Source of the DNA: Streptomyces hawaiiensis
GTDB lineage: Bacteria > Actinomycetota > Actinomycetes > Streptomycetales > Streptomycetaceae
Length of the DNA stretch: 64,000 nt
Assembly (NCBI RefSeq): GCF_004803895.1
Contig: NZ_CP021978.1
Coordinates: forward strand, 558,001 to 622,000
Direction of reading: 5' to 3'
Made by a program: the position numbers and the translations under genes. Position 1 is the stretch's first letter. Each line of letters begins with the position of its first letter. The notes beneath the pieces were generated by a model. That model made no database searches. It was not told the origin of the DNA and saw only the letters and a list, made by a program, of their open reading frames with translations. Shown one piece after another: positions 49,869 through 58,788 of this stretch.

Positions 49869-51023
49869 TCAGGAGGCCGGGGCCTGTTCTTCCGTGGTGG
49901 CGCCGCCGGTGTCGCTCCCGGTGTCGCCGTCGGGCGCAGGCGGCTGGGTGTCCGACGAGGGCGGCTCGTCCGTCGTCGGTCCCGACGTGTCCGTGTCCGA
50001 GGTCGGCGGTTCACTCGGGGGCGGCGGTTGCGGCGATGCCGGGTCGGACGGTGCCGTGGGCGTGGTGACGCTCGCCGACGGGGAGGGCTTGTCCGGCTTC
50101 TCGGTCTTGTGGTCCTTCTTGCCGGTGTCGCCCTTGTGACGCTCGAACCACTCGCCGTCGGGTTCGCACATCACGAAGACGTCGACCGGCTCCGGCGCGG
50201 GCGTCACCATGACGACGTTCGACGACTTGTACCCCGGCCACGCGTCGCCGGTCGTCTTCGGCGCATTCTGCTGGGCGACCGGCGGGGACAGCGGGTTGCC
50301 GCACGCGCAGCGCACCTTGGGCACACCGCGGTCGTCGACGAGGACGGCCGTGCCGGCCTGGAGGACGGCCTGGTAGCTGGTGGGGGCGCCGTCCTTGTAG
50401 CCGTGGTTGGTGACGCGGGTGTCCATGCGGAGCTGCACGGGGGTGAGCGAGCGCAGGTAGGCGGGGACCTGGGACGGCTGGATCCGGGCGACCGAGGCGA
50501 ACGCGCGCTGTTTGTCCGGGGCGTCCTCGAAGTACTTGACCTGCTTCTCCACGTCACAGCTGGCGACCTTGCGGGTGCCTCCGTACAAGCCGGGCGCATC
50601 GCCCTTCACGCCCCGGACGGCGTTCTGCGGCGCCGACTCGGTGGCCCCCGAGGGCGCGACCGGGGAGGCGGAGCTCTTCTCCTCGACCGTCGACTCGGTG
50701 AACTCGTCCGGGCCCGTGTCGGCCGCGGGCTGGAGGAAGACCTCGCCGCTGGACGTGCTGGTACCGCCGTCGGACGCACCGGTGCCGCCGTTGTCGGGCC
50801 GGGAGAGCACGACGGCCAGGACCACGGCGGCCACCACGGCGGTGGCGATGATCGCGACACGGGGCACGGACCCCCACCACGGTCGGCGAGGCTCCGGCTC
50901 CTTGCCACCTCCGTTCGGCGGCTCCGAGGGTGGGCCGCCGCCCGAGGGCGGCTGGGAGGGACCCGACAGTGGGCCCGAGGGAGGTCCTGTGGGGCGGCCG
51001 GACGACGGCGGATCGACGCTCAC
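49869..51023 (-). CDS. DUF6777-type anchored envelope protein
   Basis: A 384-residue protein: cytoplasmic Pro/Gly/Ser-rich N-terminus, one membrane helix near residues 53-73 (RVAIIATAVVAAVVLAVVL), then an extracytoplasmic domain (about 95-300) with Cys pairs (VASCDVEKQ, CACGNPLSPP) and a Ser/Pro/Thr-rich C-terminal tail (about 300-384). It matches, as far as I recall, DUF6777 proteins of streptomycetes. It likely works in the envelope; function is unknown. Divergent from a streptophobe-type gene. Confidence 0.8.
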   Translation of the reverse strand: MSVDPPSSGRPTGPPSGPLSGPSQPPSGGGPPSEPPNGGGKEPEPRRPWWGSVPRVAIIATAVVAAVVLAVVLSRPDNGGTGASDGGTSTSSGEVFLQPAADTGPDEFTESTVEEKSSASPVAPSGATESAPQNAVRGVKGDAPGLYGGTRKVASCDVEKQVKYFEDAPDKQRAFASVARIQPSQVPAYLRSLTPVQLRMDTRVTNHGYKDGAPTSYQAVLQAGTAVLVDDRGVPKVRCACGNPLSPPVAQQNAPKTTGDAWPGYKSSNVVMVTPAPEPVDVFVMCEPDGEWFERHKGDTGKKDHKTEKPDKPSPSASVTTPTAPSDPASPQPPPPSEPPTSDTDTSGPTTDEPPSSDTQPPAPDGDTGSDTGGATTEEQAPAS

Positions 51024-51060
51024 GAGCTCTTCTCCCGCGTGGGTTCTCTGCGGCCTTCAC

Positions 51061-51086
51061 ACACGTGGGGTGATTTGCTCACGTGT
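51061..51086. promoter_or_regulatory. Inverted repeat in the DUF6777/streptophobe divergent region
   Basis: ACACGTG (51061-51067) and CACGTGT (51080-51086) are perfect 7-bp arms with a 12-bp A/T-richer spacer (GGGTGATTTGCT). They sit in the 179-bp gap between the divergent starts. Candidate operator; the regulator is unknown. Confidence 0.4.
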
Positions 51087-51202
51087 ATGCCGCTTTTTCC
51101 ACTACGAGCTCATTGTGTGCTCCAGTCCCGTACGCCCCGCAAGCCGACGCGGACGGACGTCTCCGGCGGGCGCCCGGCACGGGGGCTGCTTAGCGTGGCA
51201 GC

Positions 51203-52501
51203 GTGAGTTCGCGCACCCCCTCCGGCCAGGCACGTACCTCCGGCGAGCGGGCCGTCGCCCGCCATGGCTGGGTGCACGCCCTCGTCACGGTGCTCGGCGG
51301 GCTGCTCGCCATGGCGGTGGTGGCCGCTCTGGGCCTGTGGGCGGCTGGGGCGGCGGACCTTCCGGACGGCGCCTTCGCCCCCGTCGTCGCGGCCACCATG
51401 GTCACCGCCGTCGGCGGCACGGTGAAGCTCGCCGGAAGCGCCGGCGACCTCGCCGACACGCAGGCCGGCCTGACGGTGATTCCGTTGTCCGTCACGCTCA
51501 CCGGGGCGCTGGTGATCGCCTGGGGCTTCCTACGGCCGCTGCGGCACCGCGCGGTCGCCGGGGCCACGGAGCTGGCCGGCTGGGCCGGCCGGGTGGCGGC
51601 CCTGTGGCTGCTCGCGCTGATCGGCCTGACGCTCGCCGCCCGCCACACCTTCGACATCTCCCTCGGGGACGACACGCTCGGTGAACTCGGCGACGTCTTC
51701 GGCGCCTCACCGAAGATCGGCTTCACCACCGACGTTGCGCTGTCCGTGTTCGTCGGCGTCGTGTGGCTGGCCGGTGTGCTGGTGCTGGCGCTGCTGGTGT
51801 CGCGCGGGGCCCCGTTGCCCGCGGGGCTGCTGCGCTTCCAGGCGTCGGTGCGGCCGGCCGCGTACGCGATGGTCGCGCTGCTGCTGGCCTGCGTCGTCAT
51901 CGGCGTGGTCGTCGCGCTGGTCGTCGCGGTGGCCAAGGGGCACGCGCGGGAGACGTTCGCGGTGATTCTGCTCGGCTTGCCCAACCTGGTGTGGCTGGCG
52001 CTGACGATCGGGCTCGGCGCCACCTGGAACGGCAAGGTGGAGGGGCCGTTCGGGCTGCCCATGCCGCAGGTCCTCGACCAGGTGCTGCGCACCCCGGACG
52101 TCTCCGAGCTGAACCTGCGGACCCTCTCCGAGCACGACGGCCGGGTGTGGTGGCTGCTGGTCGTGGATGTCGTGCTGCTGCTGGCCGCCGCGTTCGTGAT
52201 GGCGGCCCGGTCGCCGGCCCGGGTGCGGGCCTGGCAGCATGCCGTGCACATGGCGGTCGCCCTCGTGCTCACGGTGTTCATGATCTGCCTCGTCGGGCGT
52301 ATCTCCGCGCACTACGGCCTGTCCGTGCTGGGCATCGGCGATCTGGGCGGCGGTCTCGGGGGTGAGCTGTTCCTGAGGCCCCAGCTGTGGGGTGCCGTCG
52401 GCCTGGCCGTCCCGTGGGGGCTGGTGACCGGGTTCGCCGGGGCACTGCTCGCGCGGCACGTACGGCGGCGCGGCGAGGTGCGCTCCGACAGCGAGAGCTG
52501 A
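51203..52501 (+). CDS. Streptophobe-type polytopic membrane protein
   Basis: A 432-residue integral membrane protein with about ten hydrophobic helices; representative ones are WVHALVTVLGGLLAMAVVAA, LALIGLTLAARHTF and WLLVVDVVLLLAAAFVMAA. It fits the actinobacterial streptophobe family, uncharacterised. GTG 51203. The DNA reads through a short Ser/Thr/Arg-rich N-terminus (SSRTPSGQARTSGER) that could hold kinase sites. The Ser/Thr kinase gene is convergent, 9 bp downstream. Confidence 0.8.
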   Translation: MSSRTPSGQARTSGERAVARHGWVHALVTVLGGLLAMAVVAALGLWAAGAADLPDGAFAPVVAATMVTAVGGTVKLAGSAGDLADTQAGLTVIPLSVTLTGALVIAWGFLRPLRHRAVAGATELAGWAGRVAALWLLALIGLTLAARHTFDISLGDDTLGELGDVFGASPKIGFTTDVALSVFVGVVWLAGVLVLALLVSRGAPLPAGLLRFQASVRPAAYAMVALLLACVVIGVVVALVVAVAKGHARETFAVILLGLPNLVWLALTIGLGATWNGKVEGPFGLPMPQVLDQVLRTPDVSELNLRTLSEHDGRVWWLLVVDVVLLLAAAFVMAARSPARVRAWQHAVHMAVALVLTVFMICLVGRISAHYGLSVLGIGDLGGGLGGELFLRPQLWGAVGLAVPWGLVTGFAGALLARHVRRRGEVRSDSES

Positions 52502-52510
52502 CGCCGCGCT

Positions 52511-53506
52511 CTACGTCCGCTGCACGAAGACCGGTTCGGCCCAGCGCGGCGGCGGCTTGGGCCGCTCCTCCCCCGCGCCCGGCAACTGCCGGTCCACCCG
52601 CGTGGGCGACCGGGTGGCGCCGGTGCCGCCGCCGGTCGTCGCCGCGCGCAGAGCGGCGACGAAGGCGAGGCAGGACGGGTACCGGTCGTCGGGGCTCTTG
52701 GCGAGGGCCTGGGCCAGGACGAGGTCGACCCGCGGGTCGAGGTCGGGCCGGTCCTCGGTCAGCGGCGGCGGTTCGTCGTACTGGTGGGCCCACAGCAGGG
52801 CCATGTCGTCGTCGCGGAGGAAGGGCGGATGGCCGGCCAGGGTCTCGAAGACGACGCAGGCGAACCCGTACACGTCGCAGCGGGCGTCGACCGGCTTGCC
52901 GGAGATCTGCTCGGGGGCGACGTAGTCGAGTGTGCCGACGAACTGGCCGACCGTGGTGAAGCCGGTCAGCGACAGTGACTTCTTCGTCAGGCCGAAGTCG
53001 GTGAGGTAGACGTGCTCGGGGTGGTCGCTGTCGGTGCCGCGGGACACCAGGATGTTGCCGGGCTTGACGTCCCTGTGGACCAGCCCGTGATCGTGGGCGG
53101 CGTCGAGCGCGGAGGCGACCTGGGCGGCGACGCGCACGGCGGTGACGGGCGGCATCGGGCCCTCGCGGTCGAGGACGTGCCGCAGGTCGCTGCCGGCGAC
53201 GTACCGCATGGCGATGTACAGCACGCCGTCCGTCTCCCCGGCTTCGAACACCGGCACGATGTGCGGGTGGTCGATCGCTGCGGCGGCCCGGGACTCGTGG
53301 GTGAAGCGGCGGCGGAAGGTGTCGTTGCGGGCGAGTTCCGGGGCGAGCAGCTTCAGCGCGACGGTGCGTTCCAGACGCAGGTCGCGGGCCCGGTAGACGA
53401 CGGCCATGCCGCCCCGCCCGATCTCCTGCTCGAGCCGGTACCCGGCGATCTGCTGCCCGACCAGCTCGGAGGGCCGCCCGGAGAACAGGCTCGTCTCGCG
53501 GTTCAA
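52511..53506 (-). CDS. Ser/Thr protein kinase, soluble, active-type
   Basis: A 331-residue Hanks-type kinase without a membrane helix. The glycine loop is EIGRGGMAVVYRA, the beta-3 lysine VALKLL, the catalytic loop HRDVKPGNILV, the metal site LTDFGLTKK, and the activation segment GTLDYVAPEQ. The C-terminal tail holds a short copy of the partner's repeat (SPTRVDRQ). The start is TTG 53506, overlapping the stop of the TRV-repeat gene (TTGA), so it is translated right after it. Probable substrates are the TRV-repeat protein and the FHA-ABC transporter upstream in the same operon (inference). Confidence 0.92.
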   Translation of the reverse strand: MNRETSLFSGRPSELVGQQIAGYRLEQEIGRGGMAVVYRARDLRLERTVALKLLAPELARNDTFRRRFTHESRAAAAIDHPHIVPVFEAGETDGVLYIAMRYVAGSDLRHVLDREGPMPPVTAVRVAAQVASALDAAHDHGLVHRDVKPGNILVSRGTDSDHPEHVYLTDFGLTKKSLSLTGFTTVGQFVGTLDYVAPEQISGKPVDARCDVYGFACVVFETLAGHPPFLRDDDMALLWAHQYDEPPPLTEDRPDLDPRVDLVLAQALAKSPDDRYPSCLAFVAALRAATTGGGTGATRSPTRVDRQLPGAGEERPKPPPRWAEPVFVQRT

Positions 53507-54888
53507 CGGCCCTCACCCTCAGGTGAGATGACCCGGGTGGGCTCATGCCCCACGACCCGCGTGGGCGGCGCCGCAGCCGCCCGATCCGCCACGTCCTCAC
53601 CCTCGCCCTCTCGCTCCTCGGAGGACACGGCACGCGCGGGTTCGGCGGCGCCAGCAGTCACGACCCTCGTCGGCTCGGGAGCGTCAGCAGACACGACCCG
53701 CGTCGGCTCGGGAGCGTCGGGGGGCGCGACCCTCGTCGACTCGGGAACGTCGGGTGGCACCGGTCGTGTGGGCTGGTGGGCGTCGGCAGGCGTCGCCCGC
53801 GAGGGCTCGGGGGCCGCACTCGCTACCCGCGAGGGCTCGGGGGTCTCCTCACTCACCACCCGCGTAGGCTCAGGGGGGCCCGGTGCCACCGCCCGGGTCG
53901 GCGCCGCAGCTTCGGCAGGCCCGACCCCCTTCGGCTCGGGCGCTTCCGGAGCCACCACCCGAGTCGGCTCCGCAGCCTCCGCAGGCGCCACCCCCGAGGA
54001 CCCGGGAACCTCATTCACAACCCGAGTCGGCTCCGCCTCCGCACGCACGACCCCCTTCGGCTCGGGCGCGTCCCGAGCGGCCACCCGGGTCGGCTCCGCA
54101 GCCTCCGCACCCCCGACCCCCTTCGGCTCGGGCGCTTCCGGGGCCACCACCCGAGTCGGCTCAGGAGTCTCCGCACGCGCCATCCCCGAGGACTCGGGGG
54201 TCTCCTCAGGCGCCACCCCCGAGGGCTTGGGTGCCTCGGGTGGGACTACCCGGGTCGGTCCTGCGGGGGCGCCCTGGGCGGGGGGAGGCGTGTCGGGCGG
54301 GCGGGCGGTTCCCTCGGCGCGGGGCGTTCCGACGGGGCCCTGGGGTGGTGCCGCCCGCGTCGGGGGATGCACGGGCGGTTCGGCCGGGCGGGACGCCGGT
54401 TGGGCCGCGGGCGTCTCGTCCGTCGCGTACGTGGTCAACCGGGTTCCGTCGGCGTACACCCAGTGCCCGTGGGCGGAGTCGTAGAGCCACACGGACTCGC
54501 CGTCGACGACGACACCGATGCGCATGCCGTGGGTGCGGCTGCGGAACGCCTCCCGGTCGAGGCCGCCCGCGAGGTCCTCCACCGCGGAGCGGTAGCGCGC
54601 CAGGGCTTCCTGCGCCCGGCTCAGCAACGGCCGCGGATCGGCGGCGCGGGTCAGCGCCCCGTCCGCCGCGGGCGGATCCTGCGGTACGGCGACCAGGCGG
54701 CGGCCGTCGACCCAGGCCGACCAGCCGTTGAAGCACAGCACATGCCCCCAGTCGCCCTGCCGTTCCAGGAGCTGCACCGGCAGCAGCGGGTCCAGGTCCA
54801 CGGTGGGCCGGGACGGGTCAGGGGCCTCCCAGGCGGGCATCCCGTGCTGCGGGACGACGTGCGTGGGCCGGAATCCGGGAGTCGTCAC
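53503..54888 (-). CDS. TRV-repeat protein with SH3-like N-terminus
   Basis: A 461-residue protein. Residues 30-70 look like an SH3/SH3b barrel (LLERQGDWGHVLCFNGWSAW), followed by a helical stretch, and from about 160 to 461 a disordered Pro/Ala/Glu-rich tail. The tail holds eleven Thr-Arg-Val motifs (T at 212, 245, 268, 288, 309, 342, 385, 396, 407, 443, 451) in repeats of the form EPTRVVxPEAPEP, plus SRV/TRA/TRP variants. It lies between the FHA-ABC gene (9 bp) and the kinase gene (4-bp overlap). It may be a multi-site phospho-scaffold for FHA reading; this is inference. No signal or membrane segment. Confidence 0.85.
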   Translation of the reverse strand: MTTPGFRPTHVVPQHGMPAWEAPDPSRPTVDLDPLLPVQLLERQGDWGHVLCFNGWSAWVDGRRLVAVPQDPPAADGALTRAADPRPLLSRAQEALARYRSAVEDLAGGLDREAFRSRTHGMRIGVVVDGESVWLYDSAHGHWVYADGTRLTTYATDETPAAQPASRPAEPPVHPPTRAAPPQGPVGTPRAEGTARPPDTPPPAQGAPAGPTRVVPPEAPKPSGVAPEETPESSGMARAETPEPTRVVAPEAPEPKGVGGAEAAEPTRVAARDAPEPKGVVRAEAEPTRVVNEVPGSSGVAPAEAAEPTRVVAPEAPEPKGVGPAEAAAPTRAVAPGPPEPTRVVSEETPEPSRVASAAPEPSRATPADAHQPTRPVPPDVPESTRVAPPDAPEPTRVVSADAPEPTRVVTAGAAEPARAVSSEEREGEGEDVADRAAAAPPTRVVGHEPTRVISPEGEGR

Positions 54889-54897
54889 AGGCGCTCC

Positions 54898-57237
54898 CTA
54901 CTTCCGCATGACGGCCGGTTCGTGCCGGCGCAGCAGCCGGGACACCAGGAAGCCGAACAACACCGACAGCACGACCAGCATCCCGACGTCCAGCAGCCAC
55001 GTGCCCGCCGAGTGCTCGAAAAGCGGGTCCTTCGTCAGGTCGTCCGGCACGATCCTGGCCAGCCCGACGGTCCCGGCCATCGCGGCCAGCGCCCAGCGCG
55101 CCGGCACCAGCCAGCCCAGTTGCTCGAGCCCGGGGGTGGCGGCCAGCTTCAGCAGGGCCCCGCAGAAGACGACCTGGACGATGGCGATGAGCACGAGCAG
55201 CGGCATCGTCACCTCTTCCTTGCGCACCAGCGCGGAGACGAGCAGGCCGAGCATCATCGCGGTGAACGCCAGCAAGGCGACGGCGACCGTGATCTCCACC
55301 AGGGGCGGCATCAGCACGCCTTCACCGCCGGGTGCGTTGAGGTCGACGCCGAGCAGCGCGACCAGGGTCAGCACCACCGCCTGGAGGACGGTGATGACGC
55401 CCAGGACGATGACCTTGGACATCAGATACGCCGATCTGGACAGGCCCACCGCCCGTTCCCGCTGGTAGATCACGCGTTCCTTGACGAGTTCGCGCACGGC
55501 GTTGGCGGCCCCGGTCAGTACCGCGCCGACGCACAGGATGAGCAGCGCGTTCATCGCCGTGTCGAGCGTCAGCTTGCCGCCCGCCAGGGCACGCGCCATC
55601 GCGCCCATCACGAACGGCAGCGCGATCATGATGATCAGGAAGGTGCGGTCGGCGCTGAGTGCGGCCGCGTACCGGCGCACCAGGGTGCCGAGCTGGGCGC
55701 CGCGGCTGCGCGGCCGGGGCGGGGCGGTGATGACGACGGGCTCGGAGCGGGGCTGCTGGGGCTGCGCGGAGGCGTCGGCCACGTACCGGCCGTGGAAGGG
55801 CGAGACGAGGTACTCCCCCGCCCAGTCCCGGTCTGTGTCCCGGTCGAAGGCCTCGAAGGCCTCCGGCCACTCCTCGAAGCCGAAGAAGGACAGGGCGTCC
55901 TCGGGCGGCCCGTAGTAGGCGATCTTTCCGCCGGGCGCGAGCACCAGGAGCCGGTCGCACACGTCCAGACTGAGCACGCTGTGCGTGACGACGATGACGG
56001 TCCGGCCGTCGTCGGCGAGGCCGCGCAGCATGTGCATCACCGAGCGGTCCATGCCGGGGTCGAGGCCGGAGGTCGGCTCGTCGAGGAACAGCAGCGACGG
56101 CTTCGTCAGCAGCTCAAGGGCCACGCTGACGCGCTTGCGCTGGCCGCCGGAGAGGCTGTGCACATGCTGGTCGGCGCGTTGCTCCAGGCCCAGTTCACGG
56201 ATGACCTCGTCGACCCGGGCGCGCCGCTCGGCCTTGGCGGTGTCCTGCGGGAAGCGCAGTTCGGCGGCGTAGGAGAGAGCTTTGCGGACGGTCAGCTGCG
56301 CGTGCAGGATGTCGTCCTGCGGGACCAGGCCGATGCGCTGGCGCAGCTCGGCGTAGTCGCGGTAGAGGTCGCGGCCGTCGTAGAGGACGGTGCCGTGGTT
56401 GGCGGGCCGCTGGCCGGTGAGGGCGTTGAGGAGCGTGGACTTGCCGGCGCCGCTCGGGCCGACGACGGCGAGCAGGCACTTCTCCCCCACCGGGAACGAC
56501 ACGTGGTCGAGGAGCGTCTTGCGGCCGCGGTCGACGGCGACCGCGAGGTCCTGCACGTCGAGTGAGACCTCACCGGTGTCGACGTACTCCTGGAGTTGGT
56601 CGCCGACGAGGCAGAACGCCGAGTGGCCGATGCCGACGATGTCGCCCTGGCCGACCGGGGCGGTGGTGACGGGGCTGCCGTTGAGGTACGTGCCGTTGTG
56701 GCTGCCCAGGTCGGTGATCTCGTAGGTTCCGTCGGCCAGGGCGCGCAGTTCGGCGTGCCGGCGCGAGACGATGAGGTCGTCGATGACCAGGTCGTTGTCG
56801 GTGGCGCGGCCGATGCGGACGGTGCGGGTGGGCAGCGGCCGTACGGTCGTGGGCTGCCGGTAGGTGCCGGTGTGGGCGGGCATGGAGACGGCGGAGGGGC
56901 GTTCCGCGGTGCGTGGGACCGGGGCGGGGCGGCCCGCCAGGGTCATGCGCGGTCCGTCGGCGGGATTGCCGAAGCGGATGACGCTGCCGGGTCCGACGTC
57001 CCACTCGTGGACGCGTCGGCCGTCGGCGTAGGTGCCGTTGGTGCTGTCCTCGTCCTCGATGGTCCAGTGACCGTCCTCGGGCTTCAGCACCGCGTGGTGC
57101 CAGGAGACCCGGTCGTCGTCGATGACGATGTCGCACAGCGGGTCACGTCCTACGTGGTAGTCGCGGCCCGGGATCATCACGGTGGTGCCCGTCTCTGTCT
57201 CCAGGACGAGTTCCGGTGCTACCGAGGGTTGCGCCAT
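54898..57237 (-). CDS. FHA-FHA-ABC transporter (Rv1747-like)
   Basis: A 779-residue ABC exporter. FHA domain 1 spans about residues 10-100 (HVGRDPLCDIVIDDDRVSWHH then STNGTY), and FHA domain 2 about 135-215 (VRIGRATDNDLVIDD, VSRRHAE, SHNGTYLNG). The ABC ATPase (about 225-460) has Walker A GPSGAGKSTLL, the signature LSGGQRKR and Walker B LLFLDEPTSGLDPG. The ABC2-type membrane part (about 510-779) has six or so helices. It resembles mycobacterial Rv1747, whose FHA domains read phosphothreonines made by its neighbour kinase. The linker between the FHA domains is Thr/Pro-rich (PTTVRPLPTRTV). ATG 57237, weak ribosome site. Confidence 0.93.
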   Translation of the reverse strand: MAQPSVAPELVLETETGTTVMIPGRDYHVGRDPLCDIVIDDDRVSWHHAVLKPEDGHWTIEDEDSTNGTYADGRRVHEWDVGPGSVIRFGNPADGPRMTLAGRPAPVPRTAERPSAVSMPAHTGTYRQPTTVRPLPTRTVRIGRATDNDLVIDDLIVSRRHAELRALADGTYEITDLGSHNGTYLNGSPVTTAPVGQGDIVGIGHSAFCLVGDQLQEYVDTGEVSLDVQDLAVAVDRGRKTLLDHVSFPVGEKCLLAVVGPSGAGKSTLLNALTGQRPANHGTVLYDGRDLYRDYAELRQRIGLVPQDDILHAQLTVRKALSYAAELRFPQDTAKAERRARVDEVIRELGLEQRADQHVHSLSGGQRKRVSVALELLTKPSLLFLDEPTSGLDPGMDRSVMHMLRGLADDGRTVIVVTHSVLSLDVCDRLLVLAPGGKIAYYGPPEDALSFFGFEEWPEAFEAFDRDTDRDWAGEYLVSPFHGRYVADASAQPQQPRSEPVVITAPPRPRSRGAQLGTLVRRYAAALSADRTFLIIMIALPFVMGAMARALAGGKLTLDTAMNALLILCVGAVLTGAANAVRELVKERVIYQRERAVGLSRSAYLMSKVIVLGVITVLQAVVLTLVALLGVDLNAPGGEGVLMPPLVEITVAVALLAFTAMMLGLLVSALVRKEEVTMPLLVLIAIVQVVFCGALLKLAATPGLEQLGWLVPARWALAAMAGTVGLARIVPDDLTKDPLFEHSAGTWLLDVGMLVVLSVLFGFLVSRLLRRHEPAVMRK

Positions 57238-57296
57238 GGTCAAGATTCTACCGATTTGCCCTGATGTGCGCCTGGGCGAGCGGGGTGTACGGCGGG

Positions 57297-57707
57297 TCAG
57301 CCGACGGAGATGCCGACGAAGGGAGCCGTGCGCTGCATCCGCAGGGCGTCCACGGACTCGGCGAGCAGTTCGTACTCGGTGGTGTCGTCGCTGGTGGCGA
57401 TGCGCACCAGCCGTCCGGCCGCCAACTCCTCGGCGACCCGCTCCTGCTGGGCCGGGTCGGCGCACCAGGCGCGCAGCAGCGCGGGCACGTCGGGCGCGGT
57501 GGGGGCGACCGGCACGAGCGCGCCCGGCGGTAAGTGCTCGGCGTCGGGCCGGGGGTCGAGGCGCTGGGCGATCCAGGAGGCGCGGTCCCGCAGCCACCAC
57601 AGGGCGAGGGCGAGGGTGGGGGCCCGATAGGTACCGAGGGGCACTCCGATACGGCGGCCGTCGCAGACTCCGTATGCCGTGACGTGGCACAGAAATTCGT
57701 CGTGCAC
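57297..57707 (-). CDS. Conserved hypothetical protein of the FHA-ABC operon
   Basis: A 136-residue soluble protein: CHVTAYGVCDGRRIGVPLGTYRAPTLALALWWLRD in the first third, then a helical C-terminal region (EELAAGRLVRIATSDDTTEYELLAESVDAL). GTG 57707 has a strong GGGGGAGGG site. It opens the operon ahead of the FHA-ABC transporter by 59 bp and is therefore presumably part of the same system. I could not assign a domain. Confidence 0.72.
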   Translation of the reverse strand: MHDEFLCHVTAYGVCDGRRIGVPLGTYRAPTLALALWWLRDRASWIAQRLDPRPDAEHLPPGALVPVAPTAPDVPALLRAWCADPAQQERVAEELAAGRLVRIATSDDTTEYELLAESVDALRMQRTAPFVGISVG

Positions 57708-58040
57708 GTGACCCTCCCCCGTTGCCCTGCCCGTCTGCCGGCCCGGCCTCGCTTGTGTGCGGCTCGCGTGCTGTGCGTGAGGGCGCCGTCGCGCGAAGTG
57801 AAAACGCTCTCGCAGGTCAGTATGTTCACTACTGAATCACTGTCACCATGAATTTCCGGCCACTCTCCTGGCATATTCACCCCCCGCGTTGGCCGAAATC
57901 CGGCGAGTGGTGGCGACGGCCCATGACTCCGGAGGTAATCGACGCTCCCGGCGGGTGCGGGCAAGGTGGTCGTACCGGCTTCACCGAGAACGGGATCCGG
58001 GCTCTGAACAGCAGATACGACCTCCTGGAGGCTGACCGCC
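57708..58040. other. 333-bp divergent regulatory region
   Basis: No gene is seen between the 136-residue protein and the NTF2-like protein. It includes the minus-strand promoter candidate at 57819-57846, an A/T-rich patch (57815-57900) and, just before the plus-strand start, a GGAGG ribosome site (58026-58030). Confidence 0.5.
57819..57846 (-). promoter_or_regulatory. Vegetative-type promoter for the FHA-ABC/kinase operon
   Basis: Minus strand GTGACA (-35, 57841-57846), 16-bp spacer, CATACT (-10, 57819-57824). The gap 57708-58040 (333 bp) has no gene, and this is the best promoter in it; the first operon start is 112 bp downstream. Motif match only. Confidence 0.5.
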
Positions 58041-58424
58041 ATGTCCGAAACCGCCCACCGCTACGAGGACGCCGTCACCCGCTATTTCGAGGCCTGGAAC
58101 GCCGAGGAACCGGCGGCGCGCGCCAAGGCGGTGGCCGCCGCCTGGACCGAGGACGGCGGCTACGCCGACCCCCTGGCCGACGTCAGCGGCCATGAGGAGA
58201 TCGCGGGGCTGATCGCGGCGGCCCGCGAGCGGTTCCCGGGGTTCGAGTTCCGGCTCACCGGTGGCGTCGACGGGCACCACGACACCGCACGCTTCTCGTG
58301 GGAGCTGGTGAGCGCGGCCGACGGCTCGGCGCCGGTCGCCGGGTCGGATGTGATCACGCTGGACGGGCAGGGCCGGATCAGGACCGTGCTCGGATTCCTG
58401 GACCGGGTGCCCGCCGGGGCGTGA
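58041..58424 (+). CDS. NTF2-like (SnoaL-type) protein
   Basis: A 127-residue protein with the NTF2 cone fold: AVTRYFEAWNAEEPAARAKAVAAAWTEDGGYADPLADVSG, then FEFRLTGGVDGHHDTARFSWEL and a C-terminal FLDRVPA. It resembles SnoaL and limonene-epoxide-hydrolase-like domains. The His/Asp of the pocket (GHHDTARF) are kept. The ligand is unknown. GGAGG lies upstream of ATG 58041. Confidence 0.85.
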   Translation: MSETAHRYEDAVTRYFEAWNAEEPAARAKAVAAAWTEDGGYADPLADVSGHEEIAGLIAAARERFPGFEFRLTGGVDGHHDTARFSWELVSAADGSAPVAGSDVITLDGQGRIRTVLGFLDRVPAGA

Positions 58425-58500
58425 GGCCGGCGTCCCCGATGAGTTCTCCGGTGTCCGGCCGTCTGCATGAGGGAGAGGCCGCCGAGCACCGGAGGACGCC

Positions 58501-58788
58501 ATGGCCACCACGGGAGAACTGGACGCGGAGTTCACCGCGGTCCTGCGCAAAAGCCCCGCCGAGGGCGGCTGGACCTTTCTGGTCTGGCCCCGGTCCGTCG
58601 AGTTCTTCGGCACCCGCGGCCTGGTCAAGGTCCGCGGGACGATCGACGGGCACCCGTTCCGCAGCTCGTTCATGGCGCTGGGCGACGGCACGCACAAGCT
58701 GCCCGTGAAGGCGGGCATCCGCCAGGCCATCGGCAAGGAGGAGGGCGACACCGTGACCGTGCGCCTCGAGGAGCGGATCAGGTCTTAG
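58501..58788 (+). CDS. DUF1905 family protein
   Basis: A 95-residue protein: [57 protein letters not shown] DUF1905 core (stated here in parts: [53 protein letters not shown]). Small, soluble, function unknown. Its TAG stop overlaps the start of the long hairpin repeat at 58787. It follows the NTF2-like gene by 76 bp and may be co-transcribed. Confidence 0.85.
   Translation: MATTGELDAEFTAVLRKSPAEGGWTFLVWPRSVEFFGTRGLVKVRGTIDGHPFRSSFMALGDGTHKLPVKAGIRQAIGKEEGDTVTVRLEERIRS

Noticed and set aside
53545..56565. 1006-codon plus-strand frame across the FHA-ABC and TRV genes
   Set aside because: Shadow frame: composition is Arg/His/Pro-rich without any domain, while the minus strand has complete ABC, FHA and kinase motifs.
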